A stretch of DNA of 64,000 nt from Actinocatenispora thailandica (GTDB taxonomy: Bacteria > Actinomycetota > Actinomycetes > Mycobacteriales > Micromonosporaceae), in contig NZ_AP023355.1 in assembly GCF_016865425.1 (NCBI RefSeq), positions 866,198-930,197 of the forward strand. The letters run 5' to 3'. The notes under the pieces were generated by a model. It was not told the origin of the DNA. It saw only the letters and a program-made list of their open reading frames with translations, and searched no databases. Both the position numbers and the translations under genes were made by a program. This document shows positions 48,990 to 57,483 of this stretch, one piece after another (within the stretch, counting starts at the first letter, position 1; each line of letters begins with the position of its first letter).

Positions 48990-51900
48990 GTGGAGGCAGA
49001 TCCGGTGACGCTGCGGCGGGCCATGACCCAGGCGTTGTCCGCGGTGGAACGGGGCAAGGCGGCGGTCGTCGAGCCGGGCCGGTCGGCCCGCGCCGAGCGG
49101 ATCCTCGCCCGCTGGCGGGCCCAGCCGCCGTTCCACAAGGCGGGCTGGTTCGACCGCCGGCTGGCCGCCGACGGGCTGACCGTGGAGGTGGTGCGCGACC
49201 TGCTCGCCGAGCCGCCGGACGCGCTGGCCGAACGCGTCATGGCCGGCGAGGCCGGCGCACCGACCGAGCCGCTGGCCCAACGGGTCGGTGCCGGCGACTC
49301 GTGGGTGGACGAGCTGGTGGCCGCGTTCGCGGATCCGGCGACCATCGACCTGCCGGCCGAGTACGACCTCGCCGCGGTGGCCGGCCCGCTGCTGGCCGCC
49401 GCCGCCGACCGGCTGCGCGCCGCGCTCGCCCCGCTCGGTGACACCCCGTTCGGCGATGCCGACGCCGCCGTCGCGCGGTTCCTGCCCTCGCTGATCGGGC
49501 ACGCGTACGAGCTGGCGCAGCGCAGCATGGTGCTGGAGGTGCAGGTGGCGAGGGTGACCGGGGTGTTGACCGCGGACACCTCGGCCGGCCGGTACCGGCA
49601 GTTCCTGGACCGGCTGCGGGATCCGGGGATCGCGGCGGGGCTGCTCGCCGAGTACCCGGTGCTGGCGCGGCGGCTGGTCACCGCGTGCCGCAACTGGGTG
49701 ACGGCCAGCAGTGAGCTGGTGCACCGGCTCGTCGCCGACCTGCCGGAGCTGTCCGCGCGGTTCGCCGACGGCGCCGCGCTCGGCGTGGTGACGGAGCTGG
49801 AGACCAACCTCGGCGACCGGCATCGGGGCGGCCGCACGGTGGCCCGGCTGCACTTCGAGCACGGCGTAGCGATCCTGTACAAGCCGCGGTCGCTCGCCGT
49901 CGACGCGCACTACCAGCAGCTCGTGTCATGGCTCAACGGGTACCTGCGGTGGCCGCTCGCCGAGCTGGCCTGCCTGCCGCGGGACTCGTACGGCTGGGTG
50001 GCGCACGTGTCGGCGCGGCACTGCGGGGACGCGGCCGAGCTGCACCGGTTCTACCACCGGGCCGGCACCCTGATCGCGTTGCTCTACCTGCTGGAGGCGA
50101 CCGACTGCCATGCGCAGAACCTGATCGCGGTCGGTGACCAGCCGGTCCTGATCGACCACGAGACGCTGCTGACCCCGCGGCTGCGGGAGGACCTGCACGA
50201 GCTGTCCGCCGCCGAACTGCTGGCCAACACCGCGATCGGGGCTCGGTACTGCGCTCCGGGATGCTGCCGTACCGGGCCTGGGTGGAGGTCGGCAACGGGG
50301 GCGCCGACGTGTCGGCGCTGGGCTGGGATCCGCGCGAGCTGCCGCCGCGGGAGATCCCGGAGCTGGTGCACGCCGGTACCGACGAGGTCCGGGTCGGGTA
50401 CCGCCGGGTCGGCATCGGCCAGGTCGCGTCCCGGCCGTTGCCGCCCGGTGAACCGTTGCGGCTGGCGGACTTCCACGCCGATCTGGACGCCGGCTTCACC
50501 GAGGCGTACCGGATCCTCGCCCGGCACCGGGACACCGTGCGCGAGCTGCTCGCCGCGTTCGCCGACGACGAGATCCGGGTGCTGTGCCGGGAGACGATGG
50601 AGTACCGCACCCTGCTGGTGTCCGGGCTGCACCCGGACCGGCTGCGGGACGGGCTCGCCGCCGACCGGCACCTGGACCGGCTGTGGGAGCTGGTGCCGCG
50701 GCTGGAGGTGGTCGCGCCGCTGCTGGCGTCGGAGCGCGCCGACCTGGTCGAGACCGACGTGCCGGTGTTCACCGCGCGGCCGGCCGGTACCGCACTGTCC
50801 GATGCCGCCGGACGGCGGTTGCCGGCGGTCGCCGACGAACCGGCACTCGCCCTGGCGCTGGCCAAGCTCGACGCGCTGGGCGAGGACGACCTGGCCGTGC
50901 AGCGGTCGCTGCTGCGGTGGGCGGTCGAGTCGTCCCGCACCGATCACGTGCCGCAGGCGGGCGGCACCGGTTCCGCGGCGGTACCGGTGGCGCCGCTGCC
51001 GGCGGCGGACCGGGTCGCGGCCCGCGCGTTGGACTACGCCGGACGGGCGGCCGACCGGCTGGTGGCGCTCGCGTACCGGAAGGACGGCAGCCTCGCCTGG
51101 ACCGGCCCGGGGCTGCTGCCGGGCGGCGCGTGGGCGCTGGCGCCGCTGGGCGCCGACCTGTACTCCGGTACCGCCGGCGTCGCGCTGTTCCTGTCCCGGC
51201 TGGCGGAGCTGACCGGCGCGGCGGACCACCGGGCTGCGGCGGCGGGCGCGCTGGACACGCTGCGCGCGCAGGTACTCCGGTTGCCGCGGAACCTGGCCGG
51301 CGGGCTCTGCGGGTACGGCGGCGTGCTGTACGCGCTGGCCCACCTGCACGCGATCCGGCCGGACGAGGAACTCGCGGCGCTCGCCGACAACATGGCCGTG
51401 GGCGTCGGTGAACTCGCCACCGAGGACGCCGAGTACGACGTGATCAGCGGCGCGGCCGGCTCGATCGGCGGGCTGGTCGCCTGGCACGCGGTACGGCCGT
51501 CTGCCGCCGTGCGCGCCGCGGTACGGGCCTGCGCGGACCACCTGTGCGCGCGGGCGCAGCGGCAGCCGGCCGGGATCGGCTGGCGGGCGGCGTCGATGGC
51601 CGACGTGTCGCCGCGACCGCTGGCCGGCTTCGCGCACGGGGTCGCCGGGCAGGCCTGGGCGCTGGCCCGGGCCGCCGCGCTGACCGCGGAGCCCCGGTAC
51701 GCGGGCACCGCGGCGGCGGCCTTGGCGTACGAGCGGTCCCTGTTCGACGCCGCCGCCGGCAACTGGCCGGACGTGCGTACCGGTGTCCCGCACGCGGCGG
51801 CGTTCCCGGTGCTGTGGTGCCACGGCGCCGTCGGGGTTGGCCTGTCCCGTACCGGGCTGCTCGCCACCGCGCGCGAGCTGGGCACCAGCGACCTGGCCGC

Positions 51901-52360
51901 CGGTGCCCGGGTGGCCGGCGATGCCGGCGCCGGTGGGACCGCCGTCGCCGGGCGGCGCGATACCCCCGGTGACCTGCCCGGTGTGGGTACCGTCGGCGAG
52001 CTCACCGCCGATCTGCACACCGCGCTGGGTACCACCGCGGCGGCCGGGTTCGGCTGGAACTTCTCGCTCTGCCACGGTGATCTGGGTGCCCTCGACCTGT
52101 TCCGCACCGCCACCGGGGTACTCGACGGCGCCGCCGCGCGTGCCGCCGGCGAGACGGCGCTGCGGCAGGCCGACGCGATCATGGACCGTCTCGACGAGCG
52201 CGGGTGGGTGTGCGGGCTGGCCGGCGGCACCGAGAACCCGGCGCTGCTGGTCGGCCTCGCCGGCATCGGCTACGGCCTGCTGCGGGCCGCGGCCCCCGAC
52301 CGGGTGCCGTCGGTACTCGCCCTGCACCCGCCGGCGGCCGACCGGTCCGCGACGTCCTGA
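48990..52360 (+). CDS. lanM: LanM lanthionine synthetase (frame break at 50238-50241)
   Basis: GTG 48990 has SD GGGAGG (48979-48984) five bases upstream. The N-terminal part (DUF4135 dehydratase) has ILYKPRSLAVD, LEATDCHAQNLIAVG and PVLIDHETLL, the kinase-like ATP-site and catalytic motifs. The C-terminal part is a LanC-like cyclase with zinc ligands in VLWCHGAVG and SLCHGDLG. The protein is about 1,120 residues when joined, slightly above the usual LanM size. As given, frame 3 runs off at the four-G run 50238-50241 (TAIG then nonsense to 51212), and frame 2 resumes at once with GSVLRSGMLPYRAW. One missing G explains it. The enzyme should dehydrate Ser/Thr of the adjacent precursor and form thioether rings. 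With the sequence as written the product would be truncated before the cyclase. Confidence 0.9.
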
Positions 52361-52466
52361 CGCCGGCTCGATCCGCTCCCGGGGTCACGGATCGTTTCGT
52401 CCTGCTCGGGCTCGCGGAGGGGGTTTCGCGCCGCGCATCGATGCCACCCGAAGAGTTGTCGACGCC

Positions 52467-52499
52467 GGTGTCGGTAACCTACGCTAGGATGCTGACACC
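52467..52499 (+). promoter_or_regulatory. Promoter with palindromic operator
   Basis: The -10-like TAGGAT (52485-52490) sits between the arms GGTGTC (52467-52472) and GACACC (52494-52499). A CGGTAA direct repeat also flanks it (near 52471 and 52504). This layout suits an operator that covers the -10 region. The TetR gene at the end of the operon is the natural candidate regulator, by inference. Confidence 0.5.
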
Positions 52500-52561
52500 T
52501 GCGTCGGTAAATTCTTGCCGGCCTCGACCCCCTCCGGCCGGAGGAGATTGGTGAGCAGTCG

Positions 52562-52857
52562 ATGTACACGGTGATGAACCGGATTCCGGTCCCCGCTGAA
52601 AGTGCGGCCGCGTTCGAGGAGCGTTTCGTGGGCAGCATGCGCGAGACGCTGCCCGGCGTGGCCGGCCTGCTCGGTGCGCGCTTGCTGCGCCCGCGCAGCC
52701 GGGGGACGAGTACGTGGCGGTGATGGAGTTCACCGACCGGGAGGCGTTCACCGCGTGGATGCGGTCACCGGCCTTCCACGCCGCCCACGGCCCCGACACC
52801 CAGGGCATGGGCGGCAGCGTCGAGATGTTCGAGACCGTCGCCGCCGTCGGCGCCTGA
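52562..52857 (+). CDS. Antibiotic biosynthesis monooxygenase (ABM) domain protein, frame broken
   Basis: ATG 52562 opens MYTVMNRIPVPAESAAAFEERF, a typical small ABM/heme-degrading-monooxygenase-like ferredoxin fold. After SRG at the five-G run 52701-52705 the frame runs into a stop at 52721-52723. The -1 frame continues perfectly with DEYVAVMEFTDREAFTAWM and SPAFHAAHG to TGA 52855-52857. Joined, the protein is ~98 residues, the normal length of the family. One missing G explains the break. Members degrade heme or oxidise polyketide-like substrates. Here it leads an operon with an ABC exporter, so its role is open. Confidence 0.75.
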
Positions 52858-52876
52858 GCACGGGCGGATCCTTCTC

Positions 52877-53995
52877 ATGTACCTCGCCCTCCGCGACCTC
52901 CGGTTCGCCCGCGGTCGCTTCGCCCTCATCGGCGCGGTGGTCGCCATGATCGCCGTACTCGGCGTCATCCTGTCCGGGCTGGCCAGCGGGCTGGCCGACT
53001 CCGGCGTCTCCGGGCTGCGTGGCCTGCCCGTGACACACCTCGCCTTCGACAAATCCGCCACCGGCGAGCTGTTCTCCCGCTCCACCGTCACGAAGTCCAC
53101 CTGGCAGGCGTGGGCGTCCCAGCCCGGGGTGCGCAGGGCCGAACCGCTCGGGCAACAGCTCGTCCACGCGCGGCGGGTCGGTGCGGGCGACCAGCAGCTC
53201 GACCTCGCCGTGTTCGGGGTCGAACCCGGTGGGTTCCTGGCACCCGCGCCGGTCTCGGGCCGGCCCCTGTCGGCCGCCCCGAACGGCGTCCTGATCAGCG
53301 AGGACATCGCCAAGCAGGGCATCGCGATCGGCGACCGGCTGAGCGCCGGGCAGGCCGGAACCGAGCTGACGGTGGTGGGCACGATCGGCCACGCGTCGTT
53401 CGGCCACGTCGGGGTCGTCTACGCGCCGCTCCCGCTGTGGCAGCGGTTGCACTACGGGCTGCCCGGGCCGGTGCCCGCGGCGGCCACCGACCAGGCGACC
53501 GCCGTCGCTCTCCAGCTCGCGCCCGGCGCCGACCCGGCCGCGGCCGACCGCCGGCTCGGCACCCGGACCGTCGACAAGTCGGGCAGCTACGCGGCATCAC
53601 CCGGCTACACCGCCGAGTCCAGCACCATGACCCTGATCCGCGGCTTCCTGTACGCGATCTCCGCGCTGGTCGTGGGCTCGTTCTTCACCGTCTGGACGAT
53701 CCAGCGCCGCCAGGAGATCGCCCTGCTCAAGGCCATCGGTGCCGGCACCGGTTACCTCCTGCGCGACGCGCTGACCCAGGTCACGGCCGTCCTGCTGGTG
53801 GCGACCGCGGCCGGCACGGCCGTCGGAGTCGCGCTGGGCAGAGCGATGAACCGGTCGGCACCCTTCTCCCTCGACGCCGGCCAGCTGCTCGTGGCCGCCG
53901 CCGCACTGATCGTTCTCGGCCTGGCCGGAGCCGCCGTCGCGGTCCGCCGCATCACCAGGGTCCAGGCCCTCACCGCACTCGGAGCCAACCGATGA
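52877..53995 (+). CDS. FtsX-like ABC transporter permease
   Basis: The 372-residue protein has one N-terminal membrane segment (about residues 15-38: IGAVVAMIAVLGVILSGLA), a ~200-residue extracytoplasmic MacB-type domain and three C-terminal membrane segments (about 255-275, 295-320 and 335-358). This is the single FtsX domain of MacB-like half permeases. RRQEIALLKAIGAGTGYLL is the coupling helix to the ATPase. Its stop overlaps the ATG of the ATPase gene (ATGA at 53992-53995). As a pair they form a mechanotransmission-type exporter, possibly for a peptide or hydrophobic toxic compound. Linkage to the lanthipeptide is possible but not shown. Confidence 0.9.
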   Translation: MYLALRDLRFARGRFALIGAVVAMIAVLGVILSGLASGLADSGVSGLRGLPVTHLAFDKSATGELFSRSTVTKSTWQAWASQPGVRRAEPLGQQLVHARRVGAGDQQLDLAVFGVEPGGFLAPAPVSGRPLSAAPNGVLISEDIAKQGIAIGDRLSAGQAGTELTVVGTIGHASFGHVGVVYAPLPLWQRLHYGLPGPVPAAATDQATAVALQLAPGADPAAADRRLGTRTVDKSGSYAASPGYTAESSTMTLIRGFLYAISALVVGSFFTVWTIQRRQEIALLKAIGAGTGYLLRDALTQVTAVLLVATAAGTAVGVALGRAMNRSAPFSLDAGQLLVAAAALIVLGLAGAAVAVRRITRVQALTALGANR

Positions 53996-54705
53996 CCACC
54001 CCGAACGCGTCCACCACCGTCGAGGGCGCGGTGCGGTCCGCCGCGCTGCGCCTGACCGGTGTCACCCTTCGCCTGGGCAGCGAAGCCCAGCAGGTCACCG
54101 CGCTCGACCGGGTCGACCTGGCCGTCGCGCCGGGCGAGTTCGTCGCCGTCACCGGCCCGTCCGGCTCGGGAAAGTCCAGCCTGCTCGCCGTCGCCGGTGG
54201 CCTGCAGAGCCCCACCGAGGGGAGCGTGCACGTCGCCGGCGCCGACCTGACCAGCCTCAAGGAGGGCCGGCGCACCGCACACCGACGTGACCACATCGGC
54301 TACGTCTTCCAGCACGCCAACCTGCTCGCCTCCCTCACCGCCCGGGAACAGCTGCTCGTGTCGGCGCACATCGCCGGCCGCCTCGACTCGTCGGCCCGCC
54401 GCCGGGCCGACGAACTGCTCGACGCGGTCGGCATGGCCGGGCACGCCGACCGGCGCCCGCACCAGCTCTCCGGAGGCGAGCGCCAGCGGGTCGGGCTGGC
54501 CCGCGCACTTCTGCTCGCCCCGGAGGTACTGCTCGTGGACGAACCCACCTCCGCGCTCGACCGTGCCCGCTCCCGCGACATCGTCGACCTGCTTGCCGAG
54601 CAGACCCGCACCCGGCGCACGGCCACCGTCATGGTCACCCACGACACCGAGATACTGGACGCGGCCGACCAGGTCCGGCAGCTGCGGGATGGTCGACTGA
54701 CCTGA
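53992..54705 (+). CDS. ABC transporter ATP-binding protein (MacB/LolD type)
   Basis: The 237-residue protein starts at the overlapping ATG 53992; longer in-frame starts upstream lie inside the permease and are rejected. Walker A is GPSGSGKSSLL (about residues 53-63), the Q-loop is VFQHANLL, the signature is LSGGERQRVGLARALL, Walker B is VLLVDEPTSALD, and the H-loop is MVTHD. The order and length fit the ATPase partner of the preceding FtsX-like permease. Confidence 0.93.
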   Translation: MTTPNASTTVEGAVRSAALRLTGVTLRLGSEAQQVTALDRVDLAVAPGEFVAVTGPSGSGKSSLLAVAGGLQSPTEGSVHVAGADLTSLKEGRRTAHRRDHIGYVFQHANLLASLTAREQLLVSAHIAGRLDSSARRRADELLDAVGMAGHADRRPHQLSGGERQRVGLARALLLAPEVLLVDEPTSALDRARSRDIVDLLAEQTRTRRTATVMVTHDTEILDAADQVRQLRDGRLT

Positions 54706-54732
54706 CCCGCACCGCGAAAGGCGCAGCCACCC

Positions 54733-55305
54733 ATGCCCAAGATCAACGCAGCCACCGTGGCCGAGCACCGTGCCCAGCAACGGGCTGCGTTGATCCGGGC
54801 GGCCATCGACATCCTGATCGAGCAGGGCGCCGCCGCGGTCACCCCCGGCGCGGTCGGCGCTCGCGCGGGCCTCGCCCGGTCCAGCTTCTACCAGTACTTT
54901 CCCTCCGGCGCCGGCATCCTGGCGGCCATCGTGGAGGACGCCTTCGCCGCCGCAAACACCGTCCTCGACCAGGCCCTGGGCGCCGTCGAGGAGCCGTCGG
55001 GACGGATCGACGCCTTCGTACGCGCGGAGCTTCGTCTCGCGGCGCAGGGCCTGCACCGCCCCGCCGCCGCGCTGCTGCGCGCCGAACTACCGGCGGAATG
55101 CCGCGACCGGGTGCACGAACTCCACCAGCTGCACTACCTGCCCCTGCAGGCAGCGATCGCGGCGAGCAGCGCCACGGAGCCGCAGCTGACGGCCCAGCTC
55201 GTCGGTGGCCTGCTGCAGGCGGCGATGACCGCCGTCGAGCAGGGCGCGGACCCGAACCAGGTCGCCGACCGAACCCTGCACCTGATCCATCACGGGCTCC
55301 GTTGA
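54733..55305 (+). CDS. TetR-family transcriptional regulator
   Basis: The 190-residue protein has an N-terminal TetR DNA-binding domain, with residues ~18-62 including ALIRAAIDILIEQGAAAVT and GARAGLARSSFYQYFPSG (recognition helix). The C-terminal all-helical ligand/dimer domain is variable. The gene lies 28 bases after the ATPase gene, so it is the last gene of the ABM-ABC operon. It probably represses the palindrome-flanked promoter at 52467-52499, in the manner of drug-responsive exporters. Confidence 0.88.
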   Translation: MPKINAATVAEHRAQQRAALIRAAIDILIEQGAAAVTPGAVGARAGLARSSFYQYFPSGAGILAAIVEDAFAAANTVLDQALGAVEEPSGRIDAFVRAELRLAAQGLHRPAAALLRAELPAECRDRVHELHQLHYLPLQAAIAASSATEPQLTAQLVGGLLQAAMTAVEQGADPNQVADRTLHLIHHGLR

Positions 55306-55344
55306 AAACACCCGAGCATCCCGGGACGCCGGCGGCCGGTCGGG

Positions 55345-55400
55345 TCCCGCCGCGCTCGTCGTCCGGGCGACGGAGTCGACTCGATCCCGCCGCGCTCGTC
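55345..55400. repeat. 16-bp direct repeat between convergent genes
   Basis: TCCCGCCGCGCTCGTC occurs at 55345-55360 and again at 55385-55400, 40 bp apart, in the short gap between the TetR gene and the convergent XRE-SARP gene. The second copy overlaps the end of the latter. Confidence 0.7.
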
Positions 55401-56399
55401 ACCCCGGGCCGGGCGGAGCATCGGCGTCGCCACGCAGCACCTGGAGTCGCGCCCCGGTCAGCTCCGGCCCGGGAGTCAGCCCCAGCTGGTCCACCAGCCG
55501 GGCGCTGATCTGCGCGTACACCTGCAGCGCGGCGGCCTGCTGACCGCCGCCGGCCAGGGCGATCATCAGCCGGGCGTGCAGCGCCTCGTGCAGCGGGTCG
55601 GCGTCGGCGAGGATCCGCAGCTGCGGCACCGGATGGTGCCGTCCGGTCCGGGCGGCGGCCTCGGCGTACCGGATGGCGGTGGCGATGCGCTGCTCGGCCA
55701 GCGTGGCGACCGGGGCGCTGCCGCGCAGCAGGTCGACGTCGGCCAGCGGGGTGCCACGCCACAGCCGCAGCGCCGCCTCGTAGCGTTCCCCGGCGAGCAG
55801 GTGGTCGCCGGCCGTGACCGCGGTTCGCGCCTGCTCGGTCAGCCGGCCGAACCGCAGCAGGTCCAGCCCGTCCGCCCGGATCCGCAGCCGGTAGCTCGCC
55901 CCGGTGGACTCCAGGACCGCGCGGCGCCGCTCCGCCGGGGCGCCGGGCAGCAGCAGCGCCCGCAACCGGCTCACGTACGCCTGCACCAGGTGCACCGCGG
56001 TCGCAGGGGCGGCGCGCGGCCACAGCCGGTCGATGATCTCCTCCCGATGCACCAGCGTGTTCGGGTGCAGCGCGAGCAGCCCGAGTACGGCTCGCTGCCG
56101 GGGCGGGCCGAGCCGGACCGGCCGGCCACCGACCCGCAGCTCCAGCGGGCCCAGCACGCGCAGGACGAACCGGCCGGCGGCCGCGGGCCCGGACGGCGGG
56201 GCGCCGGTAAGCCGAGGGCGGCGCCGAGCCGGCGGGCGGTGCTGCGGCGTGGCGTCCGCCGCCGGCCCTGCTCCAGATCGCGGACCGCGCCGACGCTCAG
56301 CCCGGCCCGGTCGGCCAGCTCCCGTTGGCTGAGCCGGGCCGTGGTGCGGTAGGAGCGCAGCACCTCGGCGAACCGGAGGTCCAGGTGGGTACCGTCCAT
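55399..56399 (-). CDS. XRE-HTH plus SARP/BTAD transcriptional regulator (frame broken)
   Basis: ATG 56399 opens a helix-turn-helix of XRE type (LRSYRTTARLSQRELADRAGLSVGAVRDLEQGRR). The next frame then carries an OmpR-like winged helix (FVLRVLGPLELRVGGRPV, LLALHPNTLVHREEIIDRLW) and a bacterial transcriptional activation domain (about 130 residues, TPLADVDLLRG to QVLRGDAD). The switch occurs at the GGGG run 56198-56201 on the + strand (C run in the coding strand) and is once more a -1 step, explained by one missing base. Joined, the protein is ~334 residues. SARP-type proteins activate antibiotic clusters in actinomycetes. The lanthipeptide locus is 3 kb away, but a target is not shown. Confidence 0.75.
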
Positions 56400-56520
56400 C
56401 CGCCGCTCCCGCCCGTCGTCGTTCGCGTATCCGCACGATAACGGGCAGGATGGACCGAACAGTGTGTGATAGTTCGCACAGCACCGGGTGACAACCGGAG
56501 ACGACGAGGCGCCGCGCGGC

Positions 56521-57423
56521 TCAGTCGACGATGAGGACGAGCTTGCCGCCCGCGTGCCCGCTGTCGCTGAGTTGCTGCGCCTCGGCGGCGTCGGCCAGCG
56601 GGTACCGGGCGGCGACCGGCACGGTCAGCTCGCCCGCGGCGACCCGCTTCGCGACGTCCGCCACCTCGGCCGGCTCGATCATCACCTCGGGACCGCCGGT
56701 GAACAGCACGCCGTACTCGGCGGCGTTCGGATCGGCGATCGTGACGATGCGCTCCGGTCCGCCGCGCAGCGCGATCGAGTCCGGCAGCGCGCCCTTGCCG
56801 GCCGCGTCGAGCACCGCGTCGATGCCCTGCGGCGCAACCGAACGGACCCGGTCGATCAGCCCGTCGCCGTAGCCGATCGCGATCGCGCCGAGCCCGCCGA
56901 GCCGCTCCCGGCCGGCGGCGCCGGCGGTGCCCACGACGGTGACGCCGCGCTGCCGGGCGAGCTGCACCGCCAGCCCACCGACGCTGCCGGACGCGCCGTG
57001 GACCAGCAGCGTCTCGCCGGCGGACAGGTCGAGCAGCCGCAACACCCGCAGCGCGGTCTCGGCCGCGACCGGCAGCGCCGCGGCGGTGTCCCAGGTCAAC
57101 CCCGCCGGCTTGAGCACCATCCGACTGGACAGCGCGAACTGGGCGTACGACCCGGTCGCGGTCGGTCCGAGCACCTCGTCGCCGACGGCCAGGTCGGTGA
57201 CGTCCGGGCCGAGGGCGTCGACCACGCCGGCGGCCTCGACGCCCGGGATCGACGGCAGCTCGATCGGCCAGCCACCGCCGGAGCGCAGCTTGCCGTCGAT
57301 CGGGTTCACGCCCGCCGCGCGCACCCGGATCCGTACCTGACCGGTGCCCGGCTCGGGCACCTCGACCTCGGTGGCGTGCAGCACCTCCGGACCGCCGTGG
57401 CGGTCGAACACGATTGCCTTCAT
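56521..57423 (-). CDS. NADP-dependent quinone-oxidoreductase-like MDR protein
   Basis: The 300-residue protein is a medium-chain dehydrogenase/reductase of the quinone oxidoreductase type. It has MKAIVFDRHGGPEVL at the N-terminus, AAGVNPIDGKLRSG, PGVEAAGVVDALG, the cofactor loop LLVHGASGSVGGLAVQLA (residues ~140-157) and the C-terminal RYPLADAAEAQQLSDSGHAGGKLVL. No zinc-ligand Cys are present, as expected of the zinc-free subgroup. The probable reaction is NADPH-dependent reduction of quinones or enones. It is a single gene 120 bases upstream of the XRE-SARP gene on the same strand. Confidence 0.92.
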   Translation of the reverse strand: MKAIVFDRHGGPEVLHATEVEVPEPGTGQVRIRVRAAGVNPIDGKLRSGGGWPIELPSIPGVEAAGVVDALGPDVTDLAVGDEVLGPTATGSYAQFALSSRMVLKPAGLTWDTAAALPVAAETALRVLRLLDLSAGETLLVHGASGSVGGLAVQLARQRGVTVVGTAGAAGRERLGGLGAIAIGYGDGLIDRVRSVAPQGIDAVLDAAGKGALPDSIALRGGPERIVTIADPNAAEYGVLFTGGPEVMIEPAEVADVAKRVAAGELTVPVAARYPLADAAEAQQLSDSGHAGGKLVLIVD

Positions 57424-57483
57424 GGCCCCATCCTCGCCCCCGGTGCCGGGCGTCGACCACCGCGGGCGCCGGGGCGGGCCGCC

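Noticed and set aside
50261..50300. ATG 50261 as the start of a separate LanC-only gene
   Set aside because: There is no SD, and the ATG lies in the middle of a continuous LanM dehydratase sequence (GSVLRSGMLPYRAW).
53110..53991. Long in-frame extension upstream of the ABC ATPase
   Set aside because: It runs through the permease gene in another frame and is Arg/Gly-rich. The ATGA overlap marks the real start at 53992.
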